A stretch of DNA of 45,222 nt, from the NCBI RefSeq assembly GCF_946478835.1, contig NZ_CAMLDV010000007.1, positions 1 to 45,222 of the forward strand, given 5' to 3'. Below, in pieces: positions 1-7,485 of this stretch. The stretch comes from an uncultured Bdellovibrio sp. (GTDB lineage: Bacteria > Bdellovibrionota > Bdellovibrionia > Bdellovibrionales > Bdellovibrionaceae). Within the stretch, counting starts at the first letter, position 1, and each line of letters starts with the position of its first letter. The notes beneath the pieces were generated by a model. The model was not told the origin of the DNA, ran no database searches, and saw nothing but the letters and a program-made list of their open reading frames with translations. The translations under genes and the position numbers were made by a program.

Positions 1-110
1 TGGGCAGAAGGCTTTTTATCGAACAGGCTGCATCCAAAAAGAGTGCAGCCTGTGATAATCACAAGTCCAAGAAGTATTTTTCTAGAAAGAGATTGAGCTG
101 TGTGTAACAT
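1..110 (-). CDS. Partial putative lipoprotein (N-terminus only)
   Basis: A minus-strand reading frame starts at an ATG at 108-110 and runs off the left edge of the window, so only about 36 residues are visible. They form a lipoprotein-like export signal: a short basic stretch (SRK), a hydrophobic core (ILLGLVIITGC) and then a second Cys in LFGCSLF. Either cysteine could be the lipidated one. The start lies inside the last codons of the lipoprotein gene 82-1530, an overlap of 29 bp, which suggests translational coupling of two lipoproteins. No good ribosome binding site precedes the ATG. The function cannot be told from this fragment. Confidence 0.55.
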   Translation of the reverse strand, partial: MLHTAQSLSRKILLGLVIITGCTLFGCSLFDKKPSA

Positions 111-1530
111 GTGTTGCGGCTTCGATCATAGCAGGTCCGAGGGCTGCTTGTGAAGCAGTTTGGCTGCCGACGAAGTTCACTTCCCAGCGTTTTTTTCCAG
201 GAATCGCAGAGTCACTTGGCCATTGGGGCAGTTTCATGCGCTCAAGCCAGTTTTGTGCGTACACTTCCCATTGCGCCATATAGATCTTCACTTTTGCGTT
301 TCCTTGCTGAACTTCCTCTTCTTTAGAAAGTACAGAGTAAGTCGCAATCGGATTTACACCCGTAACTGAATTAAACTTAGGCATCAAGACTTCATCGCCT
401 GAAATCGTTGGATCAGGAATCAATGGAAGCATTGAAGGAGCCGCACCTGCTGCAAAAGGAAGCAGGGTCGCACTCATACGATCTCCGCCGCTTTTCATGT
501 CAGCCGATTTCTTAAGAACACCCAAAACCAACTGTTCAGAGCCAGGAAGCGTGTTCAAAGCCATTTTCTGACCTTGAGGGATCTTCTTAACGTCTGTTGG
601 GATCAAGTAACCCGATTGGTTCGCTACACCGACAGCGATGAACATTTCATCAGCGCGGAATTGAGGAGCCGTCAGATTTTTAGGCTCAGAGAAATTCAAC
701 TCACGAGTGGGCATGTCCAATTTCGTTTGGCCGGATTTGATTTCGATATCGCGAACGGCTCCGCCGTTGATCTTGAAATCATTGATAAGTTCATAGAACT
801 CAGCTCCGCCACGCAAAGCATCCACTGTGGATTTAAACGGGAAGCGACCGCGAGCTGCGAACACGCGATTTACACCCGGTTGTCCGTAATAAATACGATA
901 CGTTGGTTTATCCAAAGTGATTGTGAACAAAGAATACTTTTCACTTTGTTTTGGCAAAGAGATGTTAGCAGGAACATCGATATCTTGGCCCATCGCTGAA
1001 ATACGATCGTACTGCGGGCTGATAACATTATTAATGTCAAAAGAGAGCATATCGAGCTTTGTAAACGCTGGCATCACAAGACCGAAATCAACAAAGCCGT
1101 CCTTATCTTGGATCGGAAGTCCTTGAGTTCCGCCACGCACTTCATGCTGAACTTTTGTTGGAATCGGGCGCAGTTTGATCGTCAAAGAACCCGGCTCCTG
1201 CGACATATAAGTCGTGCGCAAGTATCCCGGAGCTTGAACTGTGACTGCTTGAGCCGAAGTCCATCCGGCAGGAAGCTCCACCTGACCATTTGCATCCGTC
1301 GTCAGGAAGTTGCCTGAAAAAGGAGCATTCAGAGCGTCGCCGATCAAAATTTGAGCACCCGCAAGCGGTTGATCATCCATTGTTTTGATCGTGATAACAT
1401 TTGTTTGTTGAGCCCAAAACAGACTTGAAAGCGTCGTAGGCTCAAAGGAAGTTGGCTTTTTAGATTTGTCGTCCTTGGAACAGCCAATAAGTAGCGCTGG
1501 CACGGCAAGTGCCACCATTAATTTTTTCAT
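82..1530 (-). CDS. Lipoprotein with carboxypeptidase-regulatory-like N-terminal domain
   Basis: The protein has 482 residues. The start at 1530 is chosen because GGAGGGGG lies 7-8 nt upstream and the product then begins with a clean lipoprotein signal (MKKLMVALAVPALLIGC, lipobox LIGC); a 22-codon upstream extension lacks both. After a Ser/Lys-rich linker, roughly residues 35-125 look like a carboxypeptidase-regulatory/CnaB-type beta-sandwich (PLAGAQILIG, then TTDANGQVELP, then a VQAPGY segment). The rest is not recognised and has no membrane segments. It is predicted to be anchored in the outer membrane or periplasm. It overlaps the next lipoprotein gene at its 3' end. The family of the main domain is unknown to me. 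Confidence 0.85.
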   Translation of the reverse strand: MKKLMVALAVPALLIGCSKDDKSKKPTSFEPTTLSSLFWAQQTNVITIKTMDDQPLAGAQILIGDALNAPFSGNFLTTDANGQVELPAGWTSAQAVTVQAPGYLRTTYMSQEPGSLTIKLRPIPTKVQHEVRGGTQGLPIQDKDGFVDFGLVMPAFTKLDMLSFDINNVISPQYDRISAMGQDIDVPANISLPKQSEKYSLFTITLDKPTYRIYYGQPGVNRVFAARGRFPFKSTVDALRGGAEFYELINDFKINGGAVRDIEIKSGQTKLDMPTRELNFSEPKNLTAPQFRADEMFIAVGVANQSGYLIPTDVKKIPQGQKMALNTLPGSEQLVLGVLKKSADMKSGGDRMSATLLPFAAGAAPSMLPLIPDPTISGDEVLMPKFNSVTGVNPIATYSVLSKEEEVQQGNAKVKIYMAQWEVYAQNWLERMKLPQWPSDSAIPGKKRWEVNFVGSQTASQAALGPAMIEAATHVTHSSISF

Positions 1531-1567
1531 ATAAGTCCCCCTCCGTGGTTTTCTTACATCATCTGTA

Positions 1568-1596
1568 ATTGCATGGTGGATTGAGGTGGAGGTCAA
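1568..1596 (-). promoter_or_regulatory. Sigma70-like promoter for the 482-residue lipoprotein
   Basis: On the minus strand TTGACC (1591-1596) is followed by a 17-bp spacer and TGCAAT (1568-1573). Transcription would start near 1561, giving a roughly 30-nt leader with the strong ribosome binding site. This is a motif match only. Confidence 0.45.
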
Positions 1597-1666
1597 GACC
1601 TAAGACGAGGAAACTTTGGAATATTCAGCATATTTCAAAAAACGTAATTTAACGCAAAGCCCAGGA

Positions 1667-1695
1667 TTGACATAATGCACGTCCCCAATTAAAAA
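1667..1695 (+). promoter_or_regulatory. Sigma70-like promoter for the tRNA gene
   Basis: A perfect -35 TTGACA (1667-1672) is followed after 17 bp by TAAAAA (1690-1695). The predicted start near 1702 leaves about 40 nt of 5' leader before the mature tRNA, to be removed by processing. The -35 is strong and the -10 is weak. Confidence 0.5.
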
Positions 1696-1743
1696 TCCTG
1701 CTTCACGCATTTTGCGCTAAAACGCAATTTCTGTGATTCGTGT

Positions 1744-1820
<77 letters not shown>

Positions 1821-1831
1821 ATTTTTTTAAG

Positions 1832-1860
1832 AAGGCAGCCGTTGCGCTGCCTTTTTTATT
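1832..1860 (+). terminator. Rho-independent terminator of the tRNA
   Basis: The stem AAGGCAGC (1832-1839) pairs with GCTGCCTT (1846-1853) across a 6-nt loop and runs into a T-rich tract. It starts 12 nt after the tRNA CCA end. Confidence 0.88.
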
Positions 1861-1896
1861 TTTCGCGAGCCGACACTTTCTGTTAGCATTTTCCCT

Positions 1897-2340
1897 ATGT
1901 GGAATATCAAATTTAAAAAATCAGTGATCTTTGCGTGCGTATTAATTCTTCAACCAATGATGAGCCCCGGCTCTTTTGCATTGGCGAGAAGAAAAACTCC
2001 TCCGAAAGCTTTCAGCTTTATTGCCGAAGGCGGGAAAGCTTCTCAAGGGGAGTGTGATGGAGAACGCAAGATTCCTCGTTTAAAACGTCTCAAGGAATTT
2101 GCCAAATTCGGTTCGTATATGGGTTCAGAATTGCAAGAGCCTGAGATCAAGGGAAAAGCTGATGAAGAGATGTGGAAGCATTTCTTTAGACTGAAAGCTT
2201 CTTGCAATACGGTTTTGGCGAAGACTCCGTCTTCTGTGAGAGACGAAACTTTGACGAAGACAAAGCAAGAGCTTCCTCCGGATGATTCTGATGAGTCGGA
2301 TGAGGGTACTGGTCAGAGTGATGGGGCGGATGCGGAGTAG
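1897..2340 (+). CDS. Small exported hypothetical protein
   Basis: The product has 147 residues with a signal-peptide-like N-terminus (KFKKSVIFACVLILQ, then a likely cleavage after SFALA). The mature part is charged and hydrophilic with two cysteines. The C-terminus is very acidic and low complexity (Asp/Glu/Ser repeats in the last 25 residues). I recognise no family. There is no clear ribosome binding site before the ATG. It stands alone between the tRNA terminator and a convergent gene, so it is probably a single-gene unit. Confidence 0.6.
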   Translation: MWNIKFKKSVIFACVLILQPMMSPGSFALARRKTPPKAFSFIAEGGKASQGECDGERKIPRLKRLKEFAKFGSYMGSELQEPEIKGKADEEMWKHFFRLKASCNTVLAKTPSSVRDETLTKTKQELPPDDSDESDEGTGQSDGADAE

Positions 2341-2364
2341 GGCCCTGGTTCTTACTATTATCTA

Positions 2365-3228
2365 CTACGCAGCGTCTTCGAGGGCATCTAAAAGATCGAA
2401 TTCGTGAATGATCTGTATGTGATGTCCTTGCTTTCTCATTTCAATAGCTCTTTCAACTTTGCGACCGTAACACGAGTAAATCCACATTGGGCTACCTTCC
2501 GAACAGATCACAAGATAGTCAACCAAGGTTGACATGCCATTTTTATAGATACCTCCACACTCGAAAATTTTGTCGGTTAACTCATCCCGGGAATATTTTT
2601 TCGATTCACCTGTAAGGCAGAAAACTTTTTCAAAGATATCTACGTCTGGGCAAATTGCACATATTCCGGTTATGGCCTTGTTAGGTTCGTTGAGAGGATG
2701 TGTTAGAGCTGCGTTTTTATTGAATCCACAGAAATCATTAAAATAATGTATCACGATATTTCGTTCTTCATCAGAAAGCGCATTTGCTTCTCGATGTTTG
2801 GTGACTAGTACATTAATTTCGTCATAAGGCCATGATCCCTTTAAGTAAGGGTGTTCACCTAGCCATTTGGTCAAAGCACTCCATTCGATTTCATTCAATT
2901 CCCCATCAGAGGAAATTCCGGAAGCTAGTCCCTGTAAATGTCCGATACCGGAGCTGTCATAGCTCTTAAGAAAATTTGTGCATACGTATCGAATATCGGA
3001 AAGTTCATCTTCAGTAAGTTTATGATCTGCGATTGCATCTTTTACGATATTGATTACTTCATTGAAGGGACGTCTTTTTTCTAAGTAGGCGTGATTATTT
3101 AGCCACATTTTCAAAGATTTCACTTCGCTATCTTTGATTATTTTGTCTGCAGAGATGCCATCAACTAAACCCTTTAAAGTTTCAAATGTTTGTACGATTT
3201 TTTCAGTAGATAGGAATAGCTTTGACAT
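2365..3228 (-). CDS. BRCT-domain protein with tandem N-terminal repeats
   Basis: The protein has 287 residues. The N-terminal half holds two similar roughly 70-residue units (about 18-90 and 99-170), each with a GISxD-like turn, an acidic stretch, a W-L-x-x-H-x-Y-L core and a following helix, resembling helical TerB-like repeats. Residues about 190-287 look like a BRCT domain of the type at the end of NAD-dependent DNA ligase: FCLTGES, a helix, ECGG, DYLVICSEG, then a Ser-Cys-Gly-Lys-Ala-like helix and an IIHEFDLLDAL ending. Ribosome binding site AGAGGA precedes the ATG. BRCT domains bind phosphopeptides or DNA ends, so a DNA-repair or signalling role is an inference. No ligase catalytic domain is present. 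Confidence 0.85.
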   Translation of the reverse strand: MSKLFLSTEKIVQTFETLKGLVDGISADKIIKDSEVKSLKMWLNNHAYLEKRRPFNEVINIVKDAIADHKLTEDELSDIRYVCTNFLKSYDSSGIGHLQGLASGISSDGELNEIEWSALTKWLGEHPYLKGSWPYDEINVLVTKHREANALSDEERNIVIHYFNDFCGFNKNAALTHPLNEPNKAITGICAICPDVDIFEKVFCLTGESKKYSRDELTDKIFECGGIYKNGMSTLVDYLVICSEGSPMWIYSCYGRKVERAIEMRKQGHHIQIIHEFDLLDALEDAA

Positions 3229-3364
3229 CGTTCCTCTTTTAAAAATTATTTTTTGTAATCGCCGTTCTTAAAAATGGTGGTTCTTGGGTGAACTGAGAAG
3301 AATTCACTCTCTTTCGGAACCTTTTGCTGTTTGTGTCGTCGTATTTTCATTCGATTTTTATGGT

Positions 3365-3823
3365 CTAGGATGCTTTGTGATTGCAATGTTTGCTCAAGCA
3401 TTCGCGGAAGCCTTCTGGATTTACAATACCTTTGATTATATTTCCTTTGTCATTTCCAGTCAGAATATTGAGGCTACCGACATCGAAGAATCTTTCTATA
3501 AAGTTTTGTGAGAAAGAAATGTCGTTAATTTTATTGAGCGGTAGATCTGTCGCAGTTTTATTGAGTATTCCGGTTTCAATATAGATACGTTGATTTGTGA
3601 TTAAATATTTTTTCGATCTATTTTTAAGAATTTTATAAATCAAAGGACCATAGGCAAGTACCGCAAAAAAGGTCGGAGAAGGCATTCGGGCAGAGTTATC
3701 GACAATGGACACAATAAATCCGGGAGTAAAAATGAGCGCCCAAAAACCAGAAACCAAATAGTCTGACCAATGGAAATTTGCTTTCATTTTAATTTCTTCA
3801 TTTTCACGCAGTTTGAATGCCAT
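3365..3823 (-). CDS. Membrane protein with bacterial PH (DUF304-like) domain
   Basis: The product has 152 residues. The start at 3823 is chosen for the AAGGAG 8 nt upstream; a 35-codon upstream extension has none. Two hydrophobic segments (YLVSGFWALIFTPGFIVSIV and the FFAVLAYGPLIYKIL stretch) are followed by a basic KKYLITNQRIYIETGIL motif, a DLPLNKINDISFSQ strand and GSLNILTG. This order is typical of bacterial PH-like (bPH2) membrane proteins, where the domain follows two membrane helices. The biological role is unknown. It sits upstream of the BRCT gene on the same strand, 136 bp apart. Confidence 0.8.
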   Translation of the reverse strand: MAFKLRENEEIKMKANFHWSDYLVSGFWALIFTPGFIVSIVDNSARMPSPTFFAVLAYGPLIYKILKNRSKKYLITNQRIYIETGILNKTATDLPLNKINDISFSQNFIERFFDVGSLNILTGNDKGNIIKGIVNPEGFRECLSKHCNHKAS

Positions 3824-3982
3824 CTTATTTCTCCTTATTTCGGATATACATTTCGGCTTGTTTATAAAAAAGTTTAGTTTGCTTAAGATGACGGCATGTT
3901 TGTCTTGTTGAGATTTTAACCAGTGCATAATGTGGTAAAATCTTGGCTTGTTTTAGAGCGTTGCTCTTGAGTCTTTATGGCG

Positions 3983-4023
3983 TACTGGTCAGGCGTCCAG
4001 TAATTTGAATACTTATATTCAAA
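3983..4023. repeat. Two adjacent inverted repeats upstream of a small ORF
   Basis: TACTGG (3983-3988) pairs with CCAGTA (3997-4002), and directly after it TTTGAATA (4004-4011) pairs with TATTCAAA (4016-4023). Both are perfect. The second could be an operator for the gene starting at 4084 or for the divergent gene starting at 3823. Confidence 0.5.
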
Positions 4024-4083
4024 ATTTAACAACGAACGCTTATCTACTTTTACACTAATTCTAATACCTAGGGAGATCCAAGA

Positions 4084-4272
4084 ATGATCCGTGTCCTCGC
4101 GAACCTAAAAAATAACGTTATTAAAATCTACAACCTCATCAAAGAACTAGATCAAATGCCAATGCGCCGACTGCAGGGCGAGTTCTACGAAGAAGAACGC
4201 AAAGAACCACGCGTTCGTCGCAAAAACAACGTGAAAGTCGAAGACCTCTTCCCGAAAAAGTCAGAAGACTAG
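4084..4272 (+). CDS. Small basic hypothetical protein (62 aa)
   Basis: A 62-residue soluble protein preceded by a good ribosome binding site (GGGAGA, 8 nt before the ATG). It is rich in Arg, Lys and Glu, with an amphipathic N-terminal helix (LANLKNNVIKIYNLIKEL) and a charged C-terminal half ending KVEDLFPKKSED. There is no signal peptide or membrane segment. I do not recognise a family. Its clear ribosome binding site and isolated position behind paired inverted repeats suggest a real, separately regulated gene. Confidence 0.65.
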   Translation: MIRVLANLKNNVIKIYNLIKELDQMPMRRLQGEFYEEERKEPRVRRKNNVKVEDLFPKKSED

Positions 4273-4358
4273 GATGCGTTGCGCCTTATAGGCTCAATTC
4301 CTTTTCGTTTAAATTTGCTTGTTGAATTACCGGCTCGATTCTGGAAAAAGCTCGAGTC

Positions 4359-5489
4359 ATGCAAGCAAAGTTGGTCTGTCTGTTTCTAGGTGTTGTTTTA
4401 TCCGTTTCTCAAGTTCAAGCGATGAGTTTGAACGACCTCACGATTCTTCTTCCTCTTCCCAAAGAAAAAGAAATGTCCTTGATGTTAAGTCCTGAAGACA
4501 AAGGACCTCTAGGTGCATTGCTTGCAAAAAAGACTTATCAAGAAATCGTGCAACTTGTTCCTGAAGTTCCAAATCACATTACATGGAGAGACTCTTTAAA
4601 AGTTGTCGGCATCCGCATTGATCCTTGTTTCACAGAAGGTGAGGGGCCGCTTGAGTGTCGCCATCAAATTCGTCTGATCTGGCAACCAGTATTCCACGCG
4701 GATCAAGCGGCAGACACTCGCGATGCAGCCGTGCATAGCTTTTACGAGTTCGATGAAGAGACATTCAATCAACTTTGGAAAGACTGGCAGAAACTTTCTT
4801 CAGGCTTATCAACAGATGCACTACAAATCCATCCACAAATGAAAGCCGAAGGACTTAAAGGTCCTTACTGGAAATATCTAAGAGCTTTAATCCTAAATTA
4901 CTGTGGAGAGAAAAATCTTATCCGCATGACAGCTATGAATGTTATGTCAGGTGAACAACTTTGGATCTTTTCAGGTTTTGATATCGAAAACGGTCAACCA
5001 AAACCAATGACCATTCCAAGAATTCAAGGAAGAACTCAAGGAGTCATTCAAAGCTCGTCACAATTCCAAAGCTTCACGGGCGGAATGATGCCACCTCCAG
5101 AAGCCGATCCCGAATTTGCAAAACTTGTTTCTGATTCTTCAACGACAAAGAAAAAGTTCACAGAAGGGCAAATCAAAACGTTGATGGGAAAAGTTCAAGA
5201 ATACGAAAACCCAGAAAAGCACAATCCAGGAACACTGGACTGTGCAAGCTGCCATTTAGCGAATACAGCTCATCAATGGGGAGAGTTGAACTTCAAACAA
5301 TGGGACTGGAAAAACGAATTTAAAAATAGCGCTTATCAAAGCTCGTGGAATCTAGAAAACACAAGCAAAGGTCCTTTAAGAACAAATCAGCTAAGAGCCT
5401 TCGGTTACTTTATGGCTTGGCCAGCGATTTCTCAGCGTGTAGTGAATGAAACGGCTGCTGTCGCTAGCTATTTACATTCTATGAACTAG
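4359..5489 (+). CDS. Exported protein with a single CXXCH haem c motif
   Basis: The protein has 376 residues with an N-terminal signal peptide (AKLVCLFLGVVLSVSQVQA, cleavage near residue 21). One CASCH motif lies in the last third (after NPGTLD), the classic covalent haem c attachment site. No second motif is seen and the rest does not look like a standard cytochrome c fold. Additional cysteines (DPCF, ECRH, NYCG) could form disulfides in the periplasm. It is not recognised beyond this. It may be a periplasmic or outer-membrane-associated monohaem protein. The codon use and frame are clean over the whole length. Confidence 0.75.
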   Translation: MQAKLVCLFLGVVLSVSQVQAMSLNDLTILLPLPKEKEMSLMLSPEDKGPLGALLAKKTYQEIVQLVPEVPNHITWRDSLKVVGIRIDPCFTEGEGPLECRHQIRLIWQPVFHADQAADTRDAAVHSFYEFDEETFNQLWKDWQKLSSGLSTDALQIHPQMKAEGLKGPYWKYLRALILNYCGEKNLIRMTAMNVMSGEQLWIFSGFDIENGQPKPMTIPRIQGRTQGVIQSSSQFQSFTGGMMPPPEADPEFAKLVSDSSTTKKKFTEGQIKTLMGKVQEYENPEKHNPGTLDCASCHLANTAHQWGELNFKQWDWKNEFKNSAYQSSWNLENTSKGPLRTNQLRAFGYFMAWPAISQRVVNETAAVASYLHSMN

Positions 5490-5559
5490 CCCTTTCTACA
5501 GTTGTGACGAATAATTAGACAGTTATTCATGCATTTTGCGCATATTCGAATTTGCTGAA

Positions 5560-5586
5560 TGAGGGAATTAAACTCCTCAACTTTTT
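5560..5586 (+). terminator. Weak candidate terminator after the haem-motif gene
   Basis: TGAGG (5560-5564) can pair with CCTCA (5575-5579), followed closely by five T. The stem is short, so the call is tentative. Confidence 0.35.
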
Positions 5587-5631
5587 GTTATTATACTCCG
5601 TATGAAGCAATAACAAAAAAAGGAGGCTTCC

Positions 5632-5733
5632 ATGATGAAACTGATTTCGTCTCTAAAAGAAAAAATCTTCGGTAATTCACTGAACGATCTTGAAAACTCA
5701 ACAGTTATTTCCTGCTTATCTCATTTGGAATAA
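5632..5733 (+). CDS. 33-residue small ORF with perfect Shine-Dalgarno
   Basis: ATGATG opens a 33-codon frame with the perfect ribosome binding site AAAGGAGG about 6 nt upstream. A possible -10 (TATACT, 5592-5597) lies upstream, with no good -35. The peptide starts MMKLISSLKEKIFG, has one Cys and ends in SHLE. It is amphipathic rather than strongly hydrophobic. A GC-rich hairpin (CGAGGC/GCCTCG, 5742-5758) follows just after the stop, without a T tract. It could be a small protein or a leader peptide for the MazG-like gene starting at 5805. Confidence 0.6.
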   Translation: MMKLISSLKEKIFGNSLNDLENSTVISCLSHLE

Positions 5734-5804
5734 CGAACCTCCGAGGCTTTAAGCCTCGACGAGGTGACCTTGTAGAATTCAGAAAAAAAGCATATCCTCA
5801 ACTC

Positions 5805-6155
5805 ATGACAGATATGCAAACCCTCACAGCGCTTATCAAATCCTTCTGCGAAGCCCGCGATTGGGACCAGTTCCACCCACCGAAAGACCTTGCGATCGGC
5901 ATGTCCACTGAGGCCAACGAGTTGCTCGAACTTTTCCGTTTTAAATCTGATGCTGAAGTTCAGGAAAAGATGAAAACGCCGGAGTTCCGGCAAAAAGTTT
6001 CTGAAGAGCTTGCTGATGTCTTTTTCTTTGTTCTAAGATTTGCGCAGATGAACTCCATTGATCTTTCAGAGGCTCTGCAAAATAAAATGCAGAAGAACGC
6101 TGAAAAGTATCCGGTGGAAAAGGCCAAAGGCTCTAACAGAAAGTACAACGAGTAG
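5805..6155 (+). CDS. MazG-like nucleotide pyrophosphohydrolase
   Basis: The product has 116 residues, the usual length of the compact MazG-like / RS21-C6 (dCTPase-type) all-helical NTP pyrophosphohydrolases. The metal-binding helices are visible: EANELLELFRF carries the first acidic pair and EELADVFFFVLRFA the E-x-x-D pair, followed by a C-terminal KAEKYP-like segment (NAEKYPVEKAKGS). Such enzymes hydrolyse non-canonical or excess (d)NTPs to NMP and pyrophosphate. No strong ribosome binding site precedes the ATG. It starts a co-directional run of small genes that ends with the truncated hemoglobin. Confidence 0.88.
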   Translation: MTDMQTLTALIKSFCEARDWDQFHPPKDLAIGMSTEANELLELFRFKSDAEVQEKMKTPEFRQKVSEELADVFFFVLRFAQMNSIDLSEALQNKMQKNAEKYPVEKAKGSNRKYNE

Positions 6156-6163
6156 GAAATATC

Positions 6164-6523
6164 ATGTCACCACTCACGCATGAACAAAAAGTCACGATCT
6201 TTAAAGCCTATGCGCAAGAAAAGAAAATGCCCCGAGCTTATACCACAACACCGACAGTGATGTTCATCAGCATGGGACAAAACGTTCCGCCGATCATTTT
6301 CTGCAAGATGTGGCAAATCGCTTTATCCTTAGGCATCAACTTCGCAGTCGGGTGGGGACTTGCCATGCACTTTGTTTCTTGGCGTCGTCACAATATGCCG
6401 ATTTCCATGCAAGTCGCAGCTTCCGTTTTTGCGGGAGTGCTCTTTGGAATCTCCATGGCCATCTACTACAAAAGCCAAAGAAAGAAATACGGTCTGACAA
6501 CATGGGAAGAATTTAAGGGATAG
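6164..6523 (+). CDS. Small two-helix membrane protein (DUF6404-like)
   Basis: A 119-residue protein that starts 8 nt after the MazG-like gene, with TAGGAAA as ribosome binding site. An N-terminal soluble helix is followed by a proline-rich VPPIIFCKMWQ motif, one hydrophobic helix (ALSLGINFAVGWGLAMHF), a basic loop (WRRH) and a second helix (VAASVFAGVLFGISMAIYY), ending with a basic tail. The layout reminds me of the DUF6404 family, but I cannot verify this. The function is unknown. The short spacing suggests co-transcription with the MazG-like gene. Confidence 0.7.
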   Translation: MSPLTHEQKVTIFKAYAQEKKMPRAYTTTPTVMFISMGQNVPPIIFCKMWQIALSLGINFAVGWGLAMHFVSWRRHNMPISMQVAASVFAGVLFGISMAIYYKSQRKKYGLTTWEEFKG

Positions 6524-6633
6524 ACCCAAGAAAGTTGAATAAAAAGTAAAACTAATTGACACCCCGACGCCTCGATCCTACCGACCCCTAATATTTGTCT
6601 TTCAATTGCAAACAGACATTTTATAATAAGCTT

Positions 6634-7089
6634 ATGGTAGGCACAGTTATATCCAGTGTAGTTCTAGTGGTAGGCCTTCTCTTTATCGTCGTTCGTCCGA
6701 TCTGGCGCTTAACGCGCAGTCCGCTTTATTGGGACATGGGAATCGGAACGGGAGCGGTCATTATCTTTCTCATCTACATTATGACGGCAGTGGTGACTCC
6801 GAAGATGATTGAAGAGGATCTCGCCAAAGAACCCTGTGGGGCACGATCGCCGCAAGGCGCCTGCTACAAACTTGAACCTGACTTATGCAAAACAATCTGG
6901 GATAAAGCTATCGGGGATTGCAAGCAAGAATTGGCTGACGTTATCAAAGCTCGTCCGACGGGCTTGATCTGGCCGGCTCTCAGTCGTTGCAGTGCTCGCA
7001 AGATGGATAAGTCTGTGCGCTTTAATCGCGTGCAATCCGAAACAGATTATTGCAAAGCTTACTTTAGTTATTTGGAAGAGAAACACTAA
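6634..7089 (+). CDS. Membrane-anchored protein with six-cysteine C-terminal domain
   Basis: The product has 151 residues from the ATG at 6634; an in-frame TTG at 6595 is an alternative. Two hydrophobic helices (VISSVVLVVGLLFIVV and GTGAVIIFLIYIMTAVV) precede a soluble domain with six cysteines at irregular spacing (EPC, GAC, DLC, GDC, SRC, DYC), suggesting three disulfides and a periplasmic location. A TATAAT lies just 6 nt before the ATG and no ribosome binding site is visible. It is followed directly by the truncated hemoglobin (stop TAA abuts its GTG start). The family is not recognised. Confidence 0.65.
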   Translation: MVGTVISSVVLVVGLLFIVVRPIWRLTRSPLYWDMGIGTGAVIIFLIYIMTAVVTPKMIEEDLAKEPCGARSPQGACYKLEPDLCKTIWDKAIGDCKQELADVIKARPTGLIWPALSRCSARKMDKSVRFNRVQSETDYCKAYFSYLEEKH

Positions 7090-7485
7090 GTGGATCAAAA
7101 ACAACAAACGCCCTACGAACTTCTTGGCGGGGAACCGATCTTAAGAAATCTCACAAAACGTTTTTATGAAATTATGGACACCTTGCCAGAGGTGAAGCCT
7201 CTGCGCGATATGCATCCCGAAAACCTAAGAGGCTCTGAAGAAAAACTTTTTATGTTTTTATCAGGCTGGCTTGGCGGCCCGGGGCTTTTTGAACAACGCT
7301 ATGGTCATCCAAGACTGCGTGCGAGACACATGCCCTTTGAAATCAGAAAATCCGAACGCGATCAGTGGATGATTTGCATGGTTCAAGCTTTTGACGATTT
7401 AAAAATCGCAGAGCCACTCAGATCAGAACTTTTGCATTCTCTTTTAAGACTTGCCGATCACATGCGCAATCAAGAAGAAGCTTAG
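7090..7485 (+). CDS. glbO: Group II truncated hemoglobin
   Basis: The protein has 131 residues, the normal length for group II (TrHbO) truncated hemoglobins. Key residues are in place: Tyr26 (B10) in KRFYEIMD, the FLSGWLGGPGLF signature, proximal His80 in HPRLRARHMPF, and Trp93 (G8) in ERDQW. It binds haem and probably O2 or reactive oxygen/nitrogen species. The start is a GTG directly after the upstream stop, so translation is likely coupled. Its stop overlaps the stop of the convergent hybrid kinase by three bases. Its position near oxygen-related genes is loose, not operonic. Confidence 0.93.
   Translation: MDQKQQTPYELLGGEPILRNLTKRFYEIMDTLPEVKPLRDMHPENLRGSEEKLFMFLSGWLGGPGLFEQRYGHPRLRARHMPFEIRKSERDQWMICMVQAFDDLKIAEPLRSELLHSLLRLADHMRNQEEA

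Noticed and set aside
5742..5758. CGAGGC/GCCTCG hairpin as a rho-independent terminator
   Set aside because: No T tract follows on either strand, so it is only noted as part of the small-ORF leader.
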